Origin: JAVBRU01 sp031547595
GTDB taxonomy: Bacteria > Bacillota > Clostridia > Christensenellales > Aristaeellaceae
DNA: 31,777 nt
Direction: 5' to 3'
NCBI GenBank assembly: GCA_031547595.1
Contig: JAVBRU010000035.1
Location: 1-31,777 of the forward strand
The position numbers and the translations under genes are program-made. The notes below the pieces were generated by a model that did no database searches, had not been told where the DNA came from, and saw only the letters and a list, made by a program, of their open reading frames with translations. The first letter of the stretch is position 1. Each line of letters starts with the position of its first letter. Positions 7,878 to 16,393 of this stretch are shown here, piece after piece.

Positions 7878-8567
7878 ATGAAAAAACTTGTTGCATTGCT
7901 TCTCGTTCTGGCAGTTCTGGTATCTATGCCCCTTGCTTCGCTGGCTGCGGGCAAAGCGACCATCACAGATGAACAGCTGATCACCACCATGGGCTACAGC
8001 AGCGTGGTCTACTATTACTACGCAGAGGTCACCAACACCGGCGACAAGGCAGTGGAAATCGACAAGGGTATTTTGGAGATGTTTGACAAAGACGGCGAGT
8101 TGATCACCAGCGAGAACGTCTACAACACCTATCCCCAGGTGCTGGAGCCCGGCCAGAAAGCGTACATCTGCGATTATGGCTATCTGGATGATGTGGCCGC
8201 GCCGGAAGATGTGGACGATTTTGCTTTCAACCTCACCGCCGCTACCAGCAAAAGCAGCGCACCCCTCTACCTGACCGTCAGCGAAGTCACTTGTCAGATA
8301 GAAAAGTACTCTTCCTATTCTGATTACTACGCCGTCACCGCTATTATCGAAAACAACAGCGAAGAAACGGTGCGCGATATTTATGTGGTGTTTGCGGGCC
8401 GCGATGCCGAAGGCAAGCTGATGTACGTGGAATATACGCATCTGTACGATATCGGCCTGCTGCCCGGCAGCAAGATCGAAGTGAAGCTGTGGCCGGACGA
8501 AGAAAGCATTTGGACGGCAAATAACAGCGCACCGGCAACGATCGAAGCCATCGCGTTTGGTAAATAA
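7878..8567 (+). CDS. secreted protein with two FxLYD-like beta domains
   Basis: A 229-residue protein with a clear signal peptide (MKKLVALLLVLAVLV, likely cleavage after about residue 24). Two similar beta-rich segments follow at about 32-120 and 128-228. Each contains a tyrosine-rich strand (VVYYYYAEVTNTGDKAV; YSDYYAVTAIIENNSEETV) and a later turn of the type VLEPGQKAYI / LLPGSKIEVKL. This resembles FxLYD-type extracellular domains built on a duplicated immunoglobulin-like fold. The function is unknown. The gene is likely cotranscribed with the mutarotase (15-nt gap, GGAGGG ribosome-binding site) and ends at a bidirectional terminator. Confidence 0.7.
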   Translation: MKKLVALLLVLAVLVSMPLASLAAGKATITDEQLITTMGYSSVVYYYYAEVTNTGDKAVEIDKGILEMFDKDGELITSENVYNTYPQVLEPGQKAYICDYGYLDDVAAPEDVDDFAFNLTAATSKSSAPLYLTVSEVTCQIEKYSSYSDYYAVTAIIENNSEETVRDIYVVFAGRDAEGKLMYVEYTHLYDIGLLPGSKIEVKLWPDEESIWTANNSAPATIEAIAFGK

Positions 8568-8571
8568 CAAC

Positions 8572-8610
8572 AAAAAAGGCAGCTCAACGCATAGCGCTGG
8601 GCTGCTTTTT
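8572..8610. terminator. bidirectional rho-independent terminator
   Basis: The stem GCAGCTC/GGGCTGC (8579-8585, 8599-8605) is extended inward and flanked by six As on the left and five Ts on the right. It serves the secreted-protein gene on the plus strand and the 47-residue gene on the minus strand. Confidence 0.8.
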
Positions 8611-8634
8611 ATCGTGGGACTTTTTTATTACGGT

Positions 8635-8778
8635 TTATAAATCGTCCGCGTCTTGCTCCGGCTCCTCGCCCTCGGCATCGGTGCCGGTATAACTGCCCAG
8701 GATGTCGCTGTTATCGCGCTTGCTGATCAGCGCCATCAGGCCGCGTTTATGCCAGGCAGGCTGGTTCTTTTCGCTCAT
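8635..8778 (-). CDS. 47-residue conserved-looking small protein
   Basis: A short reading frame starting at ATG 8778, with AAGGAAG just upstream. The product has a basic N-terminal half (KNQPAWHKRGLMALISKRDN), a middle SDILGSYTGTDAEG and a strongly acidic tail ending EQDADDL. There is no signal peptide or membrane segment. Codon use resembles neighbouring genes, and it ends about 25 nt before the bidirectional terminator, both of which support a real gene. The split of basic head and acidic tail suggests a small binding or regulatory protein, but I do not recognise a family. Confidence 0.6.
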   Translation of the reverse strand: MSEKNQPAWHKRGLMALISKRDNSDILGSYTGTDAEGEEPEQDADDL

Positions 8779-8945
8779 GGGATCGCTTCCTTTCCGTAAT
8801 AATAGAGCCAAGTATATTTTAGGCTGAAAATTGGTGGTTTATCCATAATAACGGCAGGAGAAAGTAAACCCAGTGTCGAACGTTAAAACGACTAGGCTGT
8901 TTTTTGCTTTGGCATAAAGCAGCGGCAAAAGAGGAGTGAATCCCA

Positions 8946-11015
8946 TTGAAAAAGGTCGTATCCATTGCGCTGGCAATCGCATTGCTGGCCGCGGTCGTCG
9001 CCCTGGTAGTCATCTCTGGTGACAAAACCAAGCTGGCGGACGAGAAAGCCACCATCCAGGCCACGCTGGACTCTGTGAAGGCCGAATACAATACCTTTAA
9101 GGCGGATGCCAATGCCAAGATCGCCACTGCCGAAGGCGCTGTGGCCGATGTGCAGGCGCAGCTGGAAGCTGCCACGGGCGATCAGACTGCCCATGACGCG
9201 GCTATTGAAGCACTGAATGGCGAAAAAGCCGCCATTGAAGCCCAGGTGGCCGATCTGACCGCCGCCAAGGCCGCCCTGGACGACGAATATGCCGCGCTGG
9301 TGGACAAGAACACCGCCCTGGCGCAGGAATTGGCCGATCAGCAGGCGAAAGCCGCTGCCGACCTGGAAGCGCTCAAGACCGAAAAAGCCGGCATTGAAGC
9401 CGATCTCGCCGCTGCCAAAGCCGAAGCGGACAAGCTGATTGCCGACGCTGTGGCCGTTGCCAAGGCAGAAGCCGAACAGCAGCTGAACGCTGTGCTGGCC
9501 GAAAAAGAAGAAGTAGAGCAGAAGCTCGCCGCTGCCGCGCAGAACGCTGCTGAGCTGCCGGTTCTCACGATGGCCCCCGGCCCGGTGCTGGCTAAAGAAT
9601 TGACCATCTATCACACCAACGACGTGCATGCCCGCGTGACCGATTACCTCGGCTATGCGAAGCTGGCGGCTATTGTGAACGCCAAGCGTGCGGAAGGCGC
9701 GGAAGTGCTGCTGCTGGACGCCGGTGACGTGACCCATGGCACCGCCTATGCCACGCTGGTGGAAGGTTCCTCTATCATCGAGCTGATGAACGCTGTTGGC
9801 TATGACGCCATGACACCCGGCAACCACGACTTCAACTATGGCTATACCCGTTTGAAGGAACTGGAAGCGATGATGAACTTCCCCCTCGTCAACTGCAACG
9901 TGCTGCTGGAAGACGGCAGCAATGCTTTCACCCCCTATGTGATCGTTGAAAAAGCGGGCAAGCGCATCGCCATTATCGGCGCTGCCAACCCCCAGATGGT
10001 CTCTGCCATCCATCCCGATAAGATCGCGGGCCTGGTCTATGGCGGCGTAGAGTATGTGGAAAAGACCGTTGCCGAAGTGAAGGATCTGGCTGATTTCGTC
10101 ATCATCCTCACCCACTGGGGCGCGGACGATGCGTACGACCCCAACTCCTCCATCCTGGCGGCTATCCCGGGCGTAGACCTGGTGATCGACGGCCACAGCC
10201 ACACCGAAATGGCCAACATTAAGACCGGCAATGTCACCAGCGCCGGCGAGCACATGAAGTTCCTGGGCGAAGCGGATGTGACGTTTAACGCTGAGGGAGC
10301 ATCCATTGGCCTGAAAAACCTGCCCTATGGCGACTATGCCGAGCTTGCGGGTGACGAAGCCGTGCAGGCGATCATCGACCGCGTGAAGGGCGAACAAAAA
10401 GAACTGCTGGCCGTTGTGGTTGGCGAAACCAAAGTAGATTTGGACGGCGAGCGTGCCACCAACCGCACCAGCGAAACCAACCTTGGCAACTTGGCCACCG
10501 ATGCGCTGGTTGCCTACACCGGCGCTGACTTCGCCATCACCAATGGCGGCGGTATCCGCGTGAGCGTGCCTGCTGGCAACGTGACCATGGGCGACCTGGT
10601 CAACATCTTCCCCTTTGGCAACACCGTTGTCACCATCGAAGTGTCTGGCAAAGCGCTGCGCGAAGCCTTTGAGCAGAGCGTGTCCCTGTATCCCGAAACC
10701 AACGGCGGCTTCCTGCAGGCGTCCGCCGCTGTCAAAGTGGTGTTTGATCCTGCGCAGCCCGTGGGCAGCCGCATCGTGTCCATCACCGTCAATGGCGTGG
10801 AAGTGACCGATGATATGGTGTTCACCGTTGCCACCAACGATTTCACTGCCGCCGGCGGCGATAACTATGCCATGCTGAAGGATTGCAAGCTGGTCAAGGA
10901 ATACGGCACGCTGGACGAAGCCATGATCGCCTACTTCAAGCAGGTTGGCGCTGTGGAACCCGCCATCGAAGGTCGCATCACAGTGGTTGAAGCCGCCGCT
11001 GCCAACGCCGCTTAA
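8946..11015 (+). CDS. 5'-nucleotidase family protein with N-terminal coiled coil
   Basis: A 689-residue surface or secreted protein. Residues 4-24 form a signal or membrane anchor. Residues about 28-203 are a long Ala/Glu/Lys/Asp-rich coiled coil. Residues about 219-450 are a calcineurin-like metallophosphatase with HTNDVH (223-228), DAGD (258-261), GNHDF (292-296), H390 and GHSHT (416-420). Residues about 485-680 are the 5'-nucleotidase C-terminal domain with ETNLGNLATDAL, NGGGIR (533-538) and NDFTAAGGDNY (631-641). Such enzymes release phosphate from extracellular nucleotides. All metal-binding motifs are intact. The coiled-coil stalk is not part of the usual enzyme and may span the cell wall. 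The start is TTG with GAGGAG (8931-8936) upstream. Confidence 0.85.
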   Translation: MKKVVSIALAIALLAAVVALVVISGDKTKLADEKATIQATLDSVKAEYNTFKADANAKIATAEGAVADVQAQLEAATGDQTAHDAAIEALNGEKAAIEAQVADLTAAKAALDDEYAALVDKNTALAQELADQQAKAAADLEALKTEKAGIEADLAAAKAEADKLIADAVAVAKAEAEQQLNAVLAEKEEVEQKLAAAAQNAAELPVLTMAPGPVLAKELTIYHTNDVHARVTDYLGYAKLAAIVNAKRAEGAEVLLLDAGDVTHGTAYATLVEGSSIIELMNAVGYDAMTPGNHDFNYGYTRLKELEAMMNFPLVNCNVLLEDGSNAFTPYVIVEKAGKRIAIIGAANPQMVSAIHPDKIAGLVYGGVEYVEKTVAEVKDLADFVIILTHWGADDAYDPNSSILAAIPGVDLVIDGHSHTEMANIKTGNVTSAGEHMKFLGEADVTFNAEGASIGLKNLPYGDYAELAGDEAVQAIIDRVKGEQKELLAVVVGETKVDLDGERATNRTSETNLGNLATDALVAYTGADFAITNGGGIRVSVPAGNVTMGDLVNIFPFGNTVVTIEVSGKALREAFEQSVSLYPETNGGFLQASAAVKVVFDPAQPVGSRIVSITVNGVEVTDDMVFTVATNDFTAAGGDNYAMLKDCKLVKEYGTLDEAMIAYFKQVGAVEPAIEGRITVVEAAAANAA

Positions 11016-11036
11016 TCACTAAAACACATAAACAGG

Positions 11037-11066
11037 ATGCCCCTGGCCTTTGCCGGGGGCATTTTA
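11037..11066 (+). terminator. rho-independent terminator of the 5'-nucleotidase gene
   Basis: ATGCCCCTGGC and GCCGGGGGCAT form a GC-rich hairpin directly followed by TTTTA, about 20 nt past the stop codon. Confidence 0.8.
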
Positions 11067-11158
11067 CTTTTGGAAATTTTTCTATCATGCATGAAACCTT
11101 TGTTCTCCCTGCGTCGTCTAATCAGTGAATACCAAATAAATAGCAGGAGGGTCAACCC

Positions 11159-11689
11159 ATGAAAAAGCTGTGCCTTGCCCTTTGTCTGGTGCTTGTGTTG
11201 CTGTTGCCCTGCGCGGCCATGGGCGATACGCTGCTGGAGGTGGGGTATTCCCCCATTATGGCAGTTGACGGAAGCACGCTGTACCTACTGACCAACAATA
11301 GCATATACACCTGTCAACCAGGCGAGGATGCAGCCGCCCTTTGGGCTGCGGATACCGAGAAGATTGTGCTGGTGATGGACAACCTCAATATCCACAGCAT
11401 AGCCTCTCTATACAAGGCTTTTCACCCCCAAGAGGCAAGGCGAATTGCTGAGCGGCTTGAAATCCACTACACGCCCAAGCATGCTTCCTGGCTCAATATG
11501 GCAGAGATTGAGATTGGCGTTCTCTCTCGACAGTGCCTGGCAGAACCTATGACTTCTATTGATTCCGTGCGCCAAGCAGTTTCCGCTTGCCAATGCCGCA
11601 GAAACGCTGCCTGTTCGACCGTTCATTGGCACTTCTCCACCCCTGATGCCAGAATTAAGCTTAAGAAACTTTACCCAGTTATTTCTTGA
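11159..11689 (+). pseudogene. secreted-protein gene start fused to IS630-type transposase tail
   Basis: One uninterrupted 176-codon frame made of two unrelated parts. Residues 1 to about 62 have a signal peptide (MKKLCLALCLVLVLLLPCAA) and a segment, LLEVGYSPIMAVDGSTLYLL, that resembles the start of the large secreted protein at 26273-28360. From about residue 65 it becomes the C-terminal half of an IS630-family DDE transposase: EKIVLVMDNLNIHS (D74), EIHYTPKHASWLNMAEIEIG (catalytic-type E116) and the C-terminal RIKLKKLYP. The transposase lacks its N-terminal half and the secreted protein lacks its remainder. AGGAGGG lies before ATG 11159, so a hybrid protein could be made, but function is unlikely. 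Confidence 0.8.
11345..11689 (+). mobile_element. IS630-family transposase remnant
   Basis: This is the transposase-derived part of the fused frame, covering about the last 112 codons. The left boundary is estimated from where similarity to IS630 transposases (typically ...AEKIVLVMDNLN) begins. I could not identify terminal inverted repeats or the TA duplication expected for IS630 on either side, so this is a decayed fragment. Confidence 0.75.
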
Positions 11690-12060
11690 ATTGTCGTTTC
11701 TAACTTGGTGGGGTACTGAGGCGTCTTTCAAAAGCCATGCCATGCATCTTCGGAGGCTAGAAGTGCCATTTCTGCGTTGTCAAACCTTGAAATAGCAATG
11801 CTATTCCAGCGGTTTTCCGCCTTGAACTGGCACTTTATCCCCTCGAACCTGCACGTCCCTGACTTTTGAAACACCCCCTAACCTACACGAGTTCCTTTGT
11901 AATTCTTGTGTGCGTGCGCCGCGCTTGCACGTCGGTCTCCATGCTGGAGCAACGAACCAAAAAACAGGTATCTGGCTGTGGAAAGCTTGCATTTCCACAG
12001 CCAGATACCTGTTTTTTCATACACGTGCACAATCATGCATGCATCATCGAAGAATACCAA
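11690..12060. other. gene-poor stretch after the IS630 remnant
   Basis: I see no convincing gene here. It holds small hairpins at about 11791-11805 (AATAGC-AAT-GCTATT) and 11813-11824 (GCGG-TTTT-CCGC), the 26-bp perfect hairpin at 11959-12017, and an alternating TGCATGCA at about 12033. Short open frames in both strands lack ribosome-binding sites and recognisable products. It may be decayed mobile-element DNA. Confidence 0.5.
11959..12017. repeat. 26-bp perfect hairpin, possible bidirectional terminator
   Basis: The left arm (11959-11984) and right arm (11992-12017) are perfect inverted copies separated by the 7-nt loop GCTTGCA. Six As begin the left arm and six Ts end the right arm, so each strand ends in a U-tract. 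It lies between the IS630 remnant and the transketolase gene, about 120 nt past the transketolase stop on the minus strand. The exact 26-bp pairing is longer than an ordinary terminator needs. Confidence 0.75.
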
Positions 12061-12129
12061 AGTGGGGTCAAGGGGAATGATTCCCCTTGCGGGGGACTGG
12101 GGCAGAGCCCCAGCGTAGCCCATCCCCGT
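12061..12129. repeat. two-hairpin dispersed element, copy A
   Basis: The element starts AGTGGGG and ends CCCCGT, which can pair as a closing helix. Inside are hairpin 1, CAAGGGGAAT/ATTCCCCTTG (12069-12078, 12080-12089, one-base centre), and hairpin 2, CTGGGGC/GCCCCAG (12097-12103, 12107-12113, loop AGA). It ends 8 nt before the transketolase stop codon coordinate, so on the minus strand it immediately follows that gene. A second copy is at 26200-26271. Confidence 0.75.
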
Positions 12130-12136
12130 GTTCTCA

Positions 12137-14116
12137 TTACTTCCCGCACACGCGTTTGGCCGCTGCCACCACGTTCTCTGTGGTAAAGCCAAACTCTTTA
12201 AACAGCAGCGCAGCCGGGGCGGATGCGCCAAAGCGGTCGATGCCCAGCACCTCGCCGTCGAGGCCCGTAAAGCGGTACCACGGCATGGTACAACCGGCTT
12301 CCATCGCCACGCGGGCGCGCACGGCGGGAAGAATCACGCTGTCCTGATATTCCTTGCTCTCGCGCAGGAACAGCTCCATACACGGAATAGAGATCACGCG
12401 GGCGTCAATGCCCTCCGCCTTCAATGCCTTCTGTGCTTCAAAAATTTGCTCTACTTCGCTGCCGGAGGCCATCAGCTGCACATCGGGGATTGCCTTTTCG
12501 CTGTCCGACAGCACATAGCCGCCCTTGAGCGCGCGGCAATCGCTGGTATCATACAGCGGCAGGTTCTGGCGGGTGAGCACCAGGCAGGTGGGCAGGCCGC
12601 TTAGCAGCGCGGTCAGCCAGCCGGCGGTGGTTTCATGCCCATCGGCGGGACGGTAAACCAGAAGATCGGGGATAGAGCGCAGGCCGGCGAGCTGCTCAAT
12701 CGGCTCATGCGTGGCGCCGTCTTCACCCACACCAATGGAATCGTGGGTGAGCACGTAGGTGACGGGCAGCTTCATGATGGCGCTCATGCGCATGGCATGC
12801 TTCATGTAATCGCTAAACACGAAGAACGTGGCGCAGAACACGCGAAGCCCGCCGTGCAGCGCAATGCCGTTGCAGATGGCAGCCATGGCATGCTCGCGCA
12901 CGCCAAAGTGCAGGTTGCGCCCGGCGCGGTTTTCGGCGCTATAATCGCCGCCGTTTTTGATGTTGGATTTATTGGAGGGCGCAAGGTCGGCAGAGCCGCC
13001 CACGAGGTTGGGCAGAAGCTTTGCCAGGCGGTTGATCATCTCGCCGGAGGTGTTGCGGGTGGCATCCTTGCCGGCATACTGCCACAGGTCGTCACCCATC
13101 ATCACGCTGTCTGGCAATTCCTGCGCGTGCCACAGTTCCCATTCCTCGGCCAGTTCAGGATACGCCTTGCAGTAGGCAACAAACAGGTCGTTCCACTGCG
13201 CTTGCTGCTGCGCATTCTTGGCGGAGATATCGGCCAGGTGCTGATACACTTCAGGCAGCACGCAGAAAGCCTCGGCAGGCATGCCAAGCGCTTCCTTGGT
13301 GGCGGCAATGTTGGCATCGCCCAGCGGTTCGCCGTGTGCGCTGGCCTTGCCCTGCTTGGCGGGGCAGCCAAAACCGATCTGCGTGGGGCAGATAATCAGG
13401 GTGGGTCGCTCGTCCTTTTTCGCTTCGTCCAGCGCGGCAATGATTTGTTTGGCATCGTTGCCGTCTGCCACGCGGATCACCTGCCAGCCGTACGCTTCAA
13501 AGCGCAGGCCCACGTCTTCGCCAAGCGCAATGTCGGTATCGCCTTCGATGGAAATTTCGTTGTCGTCATACAGCAGGGTGAGTTTGCCCAGTTTCAACGT
13601 GCCCGCCAGCGATGCGGCCTCGGACGAAATGCCCTCCATCATGCAGCCATCGCCGCAGAAGGCATACACGCGGTGGTCGACCACCGGGAAGTTCGGGCGG
13701 TTAAAATGCGCCGCCATCATGGTTTCGGCAATGGCAAAGCCCACAGCGTTGGCCACGCCCTGCCCCAGAGGGCCGGTGGTGGTTTCTACGCCCACGGTGT
13801 GGCGGTATTCGGGATGGCCTGGGGTTTTGCTGCCCCATTGACGGAACTGCTTCATATCGTCCATGGTGACGCCATAGTCGAACAGATGCAGCATGGAATA
13901 CAAGAGGGCGCTCGCATGGCCGCTGGACAGCACAAAACGATCGCGGTCCGGCCAGGCGGCATCCTTGGGGTTGTGCTTCATGGCATGTGCCCACACAGCG
14001 TAGGCCATCGGCGCCATGCCCATGGGTGCGCCGGGGTGGCCGCTGTTGGCCTTTTGCACGGTGTCCGCCGCCAGCACGCGGATGGTGTTGATGGTCTTTT
14101 GCATCATATCAGACAT
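12137..14116 (-). CDS. tkt: transketolase
   Basis: A 659-residue thiamine-diphosphate enzyme of the non-oxidative pentose phosphate pathway that moves two-carbon units between sugar phosphates. Full length. The N-terminus has RVLAADTVQKANSGHPGAPM with the typical substrate-contacting histidine, then FVLSSGHASALLYSMLHL and VETTTGPLGQGVANAVG. The cofactor motif starts at CGDGCMMEG. The pyrimidine domain contains FGVREHAMAAICNGIALHGG with the catalytic glutamate, and DSIGVGEDGATHEPIEQLA. It is translationally coupled to the upstream phosphohexomutase (8-nt overlap) and has its own AGGAGG. The two-hairpin repeat follows its stop codon. Confidence 0.97.
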   Translation of the reverse strand: MSDMMQKTINTIRVLAADTVQKANSGHPGAPMGMAPMAYAVWAHAMKHNPKDAAWPDRDRFVLSSGHASALLYSMLHLFDYGVTMDDMKQFRQWGSKTPGHPEYRHTVGVETTTGPLGQGVANAVGFAIAETMMAAHFNRPNFPVVDHRVYAFCGDGCMMEGISSEAASLAGTLKLGKLTLLYDDNEISIEGDTDIALGEDVGLRFEAYGWQVIRVADGNDAKQIIAALDEAKKDERPTLIICPTQIGFGCPAKQGKASAHGEPLGDANIAATKEALGMPAEAFCVLPEVYQHLADISAKNAQQQAQWNDLFVAYCKAYPELAEEWELWHAQELPDSVMMGDDLWQYAGKDATRNTSGEMINRLAKLLPNLVGGSADLAPSNKSNIKNGGDYSAENRAGRNLHFGVREHAMAAICNGIALHGGLRVFCATFFVFSDYMKHAMRMSAIMKLPVTYVLTHDSIGVGEDGATHEPIEQLAGLRSIPDLLVYRPADGHETTAGWLTALLSGLPTCLVLTRQNLPLYDTSDCRALKGGYVLSDSEKAIPDVQLMASGSEVEQIFEAQKALKAEGIDARVISIPCMELFLRESKEYQDSVILPAVRARVAMEAGCTMPWYRFTGLDGEVLGIDRFGASAPAALLFKEFGFTTENVVAAAKRVCGK

Positions 14117-15623
14117 GGGATGCCTCCTGTTGTGAAATAAAATTTTGCAGTACGCTCAGGTCGATTCCGTCTGTGTCTTGCAGCACATTCAGAAGATTGT
14201 TGGCCATTTCCAGCACGCCGCCCTTCACATCGCTTTCGATGTTGAGGGGCAATACAGGGTCGTGCACCGACAGGCGCAACAGGAACCAGCCGTTATCCAG
14301 GCCGTTGTCCAGGTCAAAATTGATGCGGATACCCTCGCGGTTATCGGGCGCGATGTGCCAACCGGTCTGGAAGGACGCATGATCCATTACCTTTTCGATG
14401 GCGGCGCGCCCGGCGGCGCGGAAATCCTCTTCGGTGATCTTCAGGCGTAGCTCGGCGCTTTCCACAGGCTCCCGAAGGTCGGTGAGCATGCTAGCCAGCT
14501 GCTTGCCCTCTTGCTTGAGGCGCATGGCCTCGCAAATCAGCAGTGTCACAAGATACATGCCGTCGTCCAGGAAATGATTGTCCCGCAGCGCGGCATGGCC
14601 GCTGGTTTCAATGGCAAGGGGGCAATCGATGCCCGCTTCGTTGAGGCGGATGGCTTCTTCAATCACATTGCGGTAGCCGCGCTTGAAGCGGTAATGCTCC
14701 CCGCCCCATTCCGTAATAAAGCGCGCCAGGCCAGAGGAGGTGACGGAGTCCGTCACGATGGTGAGGCCGGATTGCTTGTTGAGCAGGATGGCACTGATGA
14801 GGGCGATCAGGCGGTTGCGGTTGATCTCGCGCCCGGTCTGATCCACGATAGCGGCGCGGTCGCAATCGGCATCAAAGATCACGCCCAGGTCTGCCCCCTG
14901 CTTGCGCACAGCGGCGCTGATGGAGGCCATGGCCTCGGGGTTTTCGGGGTTTGGGATATGGCCGGGGAAATTCCCGTCTGGGGTGAGGAACTGGCTGCCC
15001 TCCACCCACGCGCCGAGGGATTCCAATAACCCCGCATAAAAGCCGCCCGCGCCGTTGCCCGCGTCCACCACTACATGAAGCCCGAGGAGGGGCTTGGCGA
15101 CGTCGGTGTCAAGCTCGGTACGCACACGCTCGGCCAATTGCTCGCAATATACCGGCAAAAAGCGCTGCCCGGTGATGGTGCCGGGCACTTCAGCCACGGG
15201 CAGTTCGCCTTCGGCCAGGTCAATAATCGCATCCAACTCCGCGCCGGACAGGCCGCCGGAGCGCGTGATAAACTTGAAGCCGTTGCGGTCGGACGGGTGA
15301 TGGCTGGCCGTCACCATGATGGACGCGTCCGGCTCAAATCCTTCGGTGATCAAACACATAAACATGGCCGGGGTGGTGCAAAGGCCATAATGCTCGGCAT
15401 GCCCGCCCACAGACGCAATGCCCTGGGCGCACGCGTCCGCCAGCGCTTCGCCCGTCAGGCGCGAATCCCGCCCCAAGGCGATACGCGGGCTGTCGATGCC
15501 CTTTTGCCGCAGCCAAAGCGCGTACGCCGCGCCCAGCTTAAATGCTACTTCACCAGATAATCGAGCATCCTCGCCCACTGCCTTGCCCCGGATATCCGTG
15601 CCGCTCTTCATGGTGCGGATCAT
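14109..15623 (-). CDS. phosphohexomutase (phosphomannomutase/phosphoglucomutase)
   Basis: A 504-residue alpha-D-phosphohexomutase that shifts phosphate between C1 and C6 of glucose or mannose phosphate. It has the four-domain family plan. The phosphoserine loop is TASHHPSDRNGFKF (S107), the magnesium loop DADCDR (251-256), the sugar loop ETSGH (339-343) where GEMSGH or GEESGH is usual, and the C-terminal phosphate-binding region includes DNREGIRINFD. Divergence at the sugar loop makes substrate choice uncertain. The start ATG overlaps the DUF2461 stop as ATGA, and the end overlaps the transketolase start by 8 nt, forming one operon. Confidence 0.9.
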   Translation of the reverse strand: MIRTMKSGTDIRGKAVGEDARLSGEVAFKLGAAYALWLRQKGIDSPRIALGRDSRLTGEALADACAQGIASVGGHAEHYGLCTTPAMFMCLITEGFEPDASIMVTASHHPSDRNGFKFITRSGGLSGAELDAIIDLAEGELPVAEVPGTITGQRFLPVYCEQLAERVRTELDTDVAKPLLGLHVVVDAGNGAGGFYAGLLESLGAWVEGSQFLTPDGNFPGHIPNPENPEAMASISAAVRKQGADLGVIFDADCDRAAIVDQTGREINRNRLIALISAILLNKQSGLTIVTDSVTSSGLARFITEWGGEHYRFKRGYRNVIEEAIRLNEAGIDCPLAIETSGHAALRDNHFLDDGMYLVTLLICEAMRLKQEGKQLASMLTDLREPVESAELRLKITEEDFRAAGRAAIEKVMDHASFQTGWHIAPDNREGIRINFDLDNGLDNGWFLLRLSVHDPVLPLNIESDVKGGVLEMANNLLNVLQDTDGIDLSVLQNFISQQEASHV

Positions 15624-16330
15624 AAAATTTCATTGCCTCCCTCATTTTGCGTCAGGTTCATCGCTTGATCGATACAACCGCGAAACAGCTGGTAGAATGG
15701 TGAAAGCGCGGCATAATCGGCAGCCACGCGTTCTACAATATCCGCCGAGTAAATCCAGTCCAGCTGAACTTGCTGCTTTTGTAGGTAGATGCTGCGCTTT
15801 TTGTACCAAGGCCACAAAACTTCGGGAATGCCGGGAGGGACCTCCAGGCGCTTGAACTCATCGCCCTCGATGGAGAAGCCGTTCTTCTGCAGGATGGGCA
15901 GAAGTGCCCAAAAATCGTCGGGGCGCGCTGCCATACGGGCGCGCATCACATCCATCATGCCCCGGTTTTCGCCCCAGATACCCAGGCCCCACGTCACGCT
16001 TTCGGGCGCGATCTCAAGCCAGTAAAAGGGCAAGCCTTCCTTTTGCCCCGCCGCTCGCCGGAACGCCAGCCACAGGTGGTCGCGGTAGGGGGACTTGTCT
16101 TTGCTAAAGCGCGTGTCGCGGTTGATGCGCGACAGGCATTTGGCCGGACGAACCTCAAATTCGGGATCAATCGCCTGCATGTACGGCGCTATGGCATCAA
16201 TGAACGCGTAAAACGGCTCCCGCACATCGCGGATGTAGCGCGCCCGGTTGGCCTCCATAAACGTCCGGTCGTTATGAAAACGAATGTCCAGAAAAAACGG
16301 GATCAGCCCAGGCCCAAACCCTTGAAACAT
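15620..16330 (-). CDS. DUF2461 family protein
   Basis: A 236-residue soluble protein of the DUF2461 (TIGR02453) family, whose biochemical role is unknown. The family pattern is visible: FFLDIRFHNDRTFMEANRARY near the start, SRINRDTRFSKDKSPYRDHL at about residues 67-86 and FYWLEIAPESVTWGLGIWG at about 102-120. It is the first gene of a three-gene minus-strand operon with the phosphohexomutase and transketolase. AAGGAG precedes ATG 16330, and a strong promoter lies just upstream. Coupling to sugar-phosphate enzymes is noteworthy but does not define a function. Confidence 0.85.
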   Translation of the reverse strand: MFQGFGPGLIPFFLDIRFHNDRTFMEANRARYIRDVREPFYAFIDAIAPYMQAIDPEFEVRPAKCLSRINRDTRFSKDKSPYRDHLWLAFRRAAGQKEGLPFYWLEIAPESVTWGLGIWGENRGMMDVMRARMAARPDDFWALLPILQKNGFSIEGDEFKRLEVPPGIPEVLWPWYKKRSIYLQKQQVQLDWIYSADIVERVAADYAALSPFYQLFRGCIDQAMNLTQNEGGNEIL

Positions 16331-16364
16331 CTAATTGCTCCTTCGGTATTTCTCACCAACATAT

Positions 16365-16393
16365 ATTATACCTTGTTTCCCGCCGAAGTTCAA
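16365..16393 (-). promoter_or_regulatory. sigma-A promoter of the DUF2461-phosphohexomutase-tkt operon
   Basis: On the minus strand, -35 TTGAAC (16388-16393) and a perfect -10 TATAAT (16365-16370) are 17 bp apart, about 35 nt before the start codon. Confidence 0.8.

Noticed and set aside
11559..11795. 78-codon frame after the IS630 remnant
   Set aside because: It overlaps the transposase tail in another frame and has no ribosome-binding site or recognisable product.
11345..12017. Complete IS630 element
   Set aside because: Only the C-terminal half of the transposase is present, and no terminal repeats or TA target duplication could be found. The nearby 26-bp hairpin does not flank the transposase.
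12635..14140. 501-codon frame antisense to transketolase (and similar long antisense frames at 5368-6405, 8892-10397 and 20199-21431)
   Set aside because: They are mirror frames of clearly real, conserved genes on the opposite strand, with low-complexity products.
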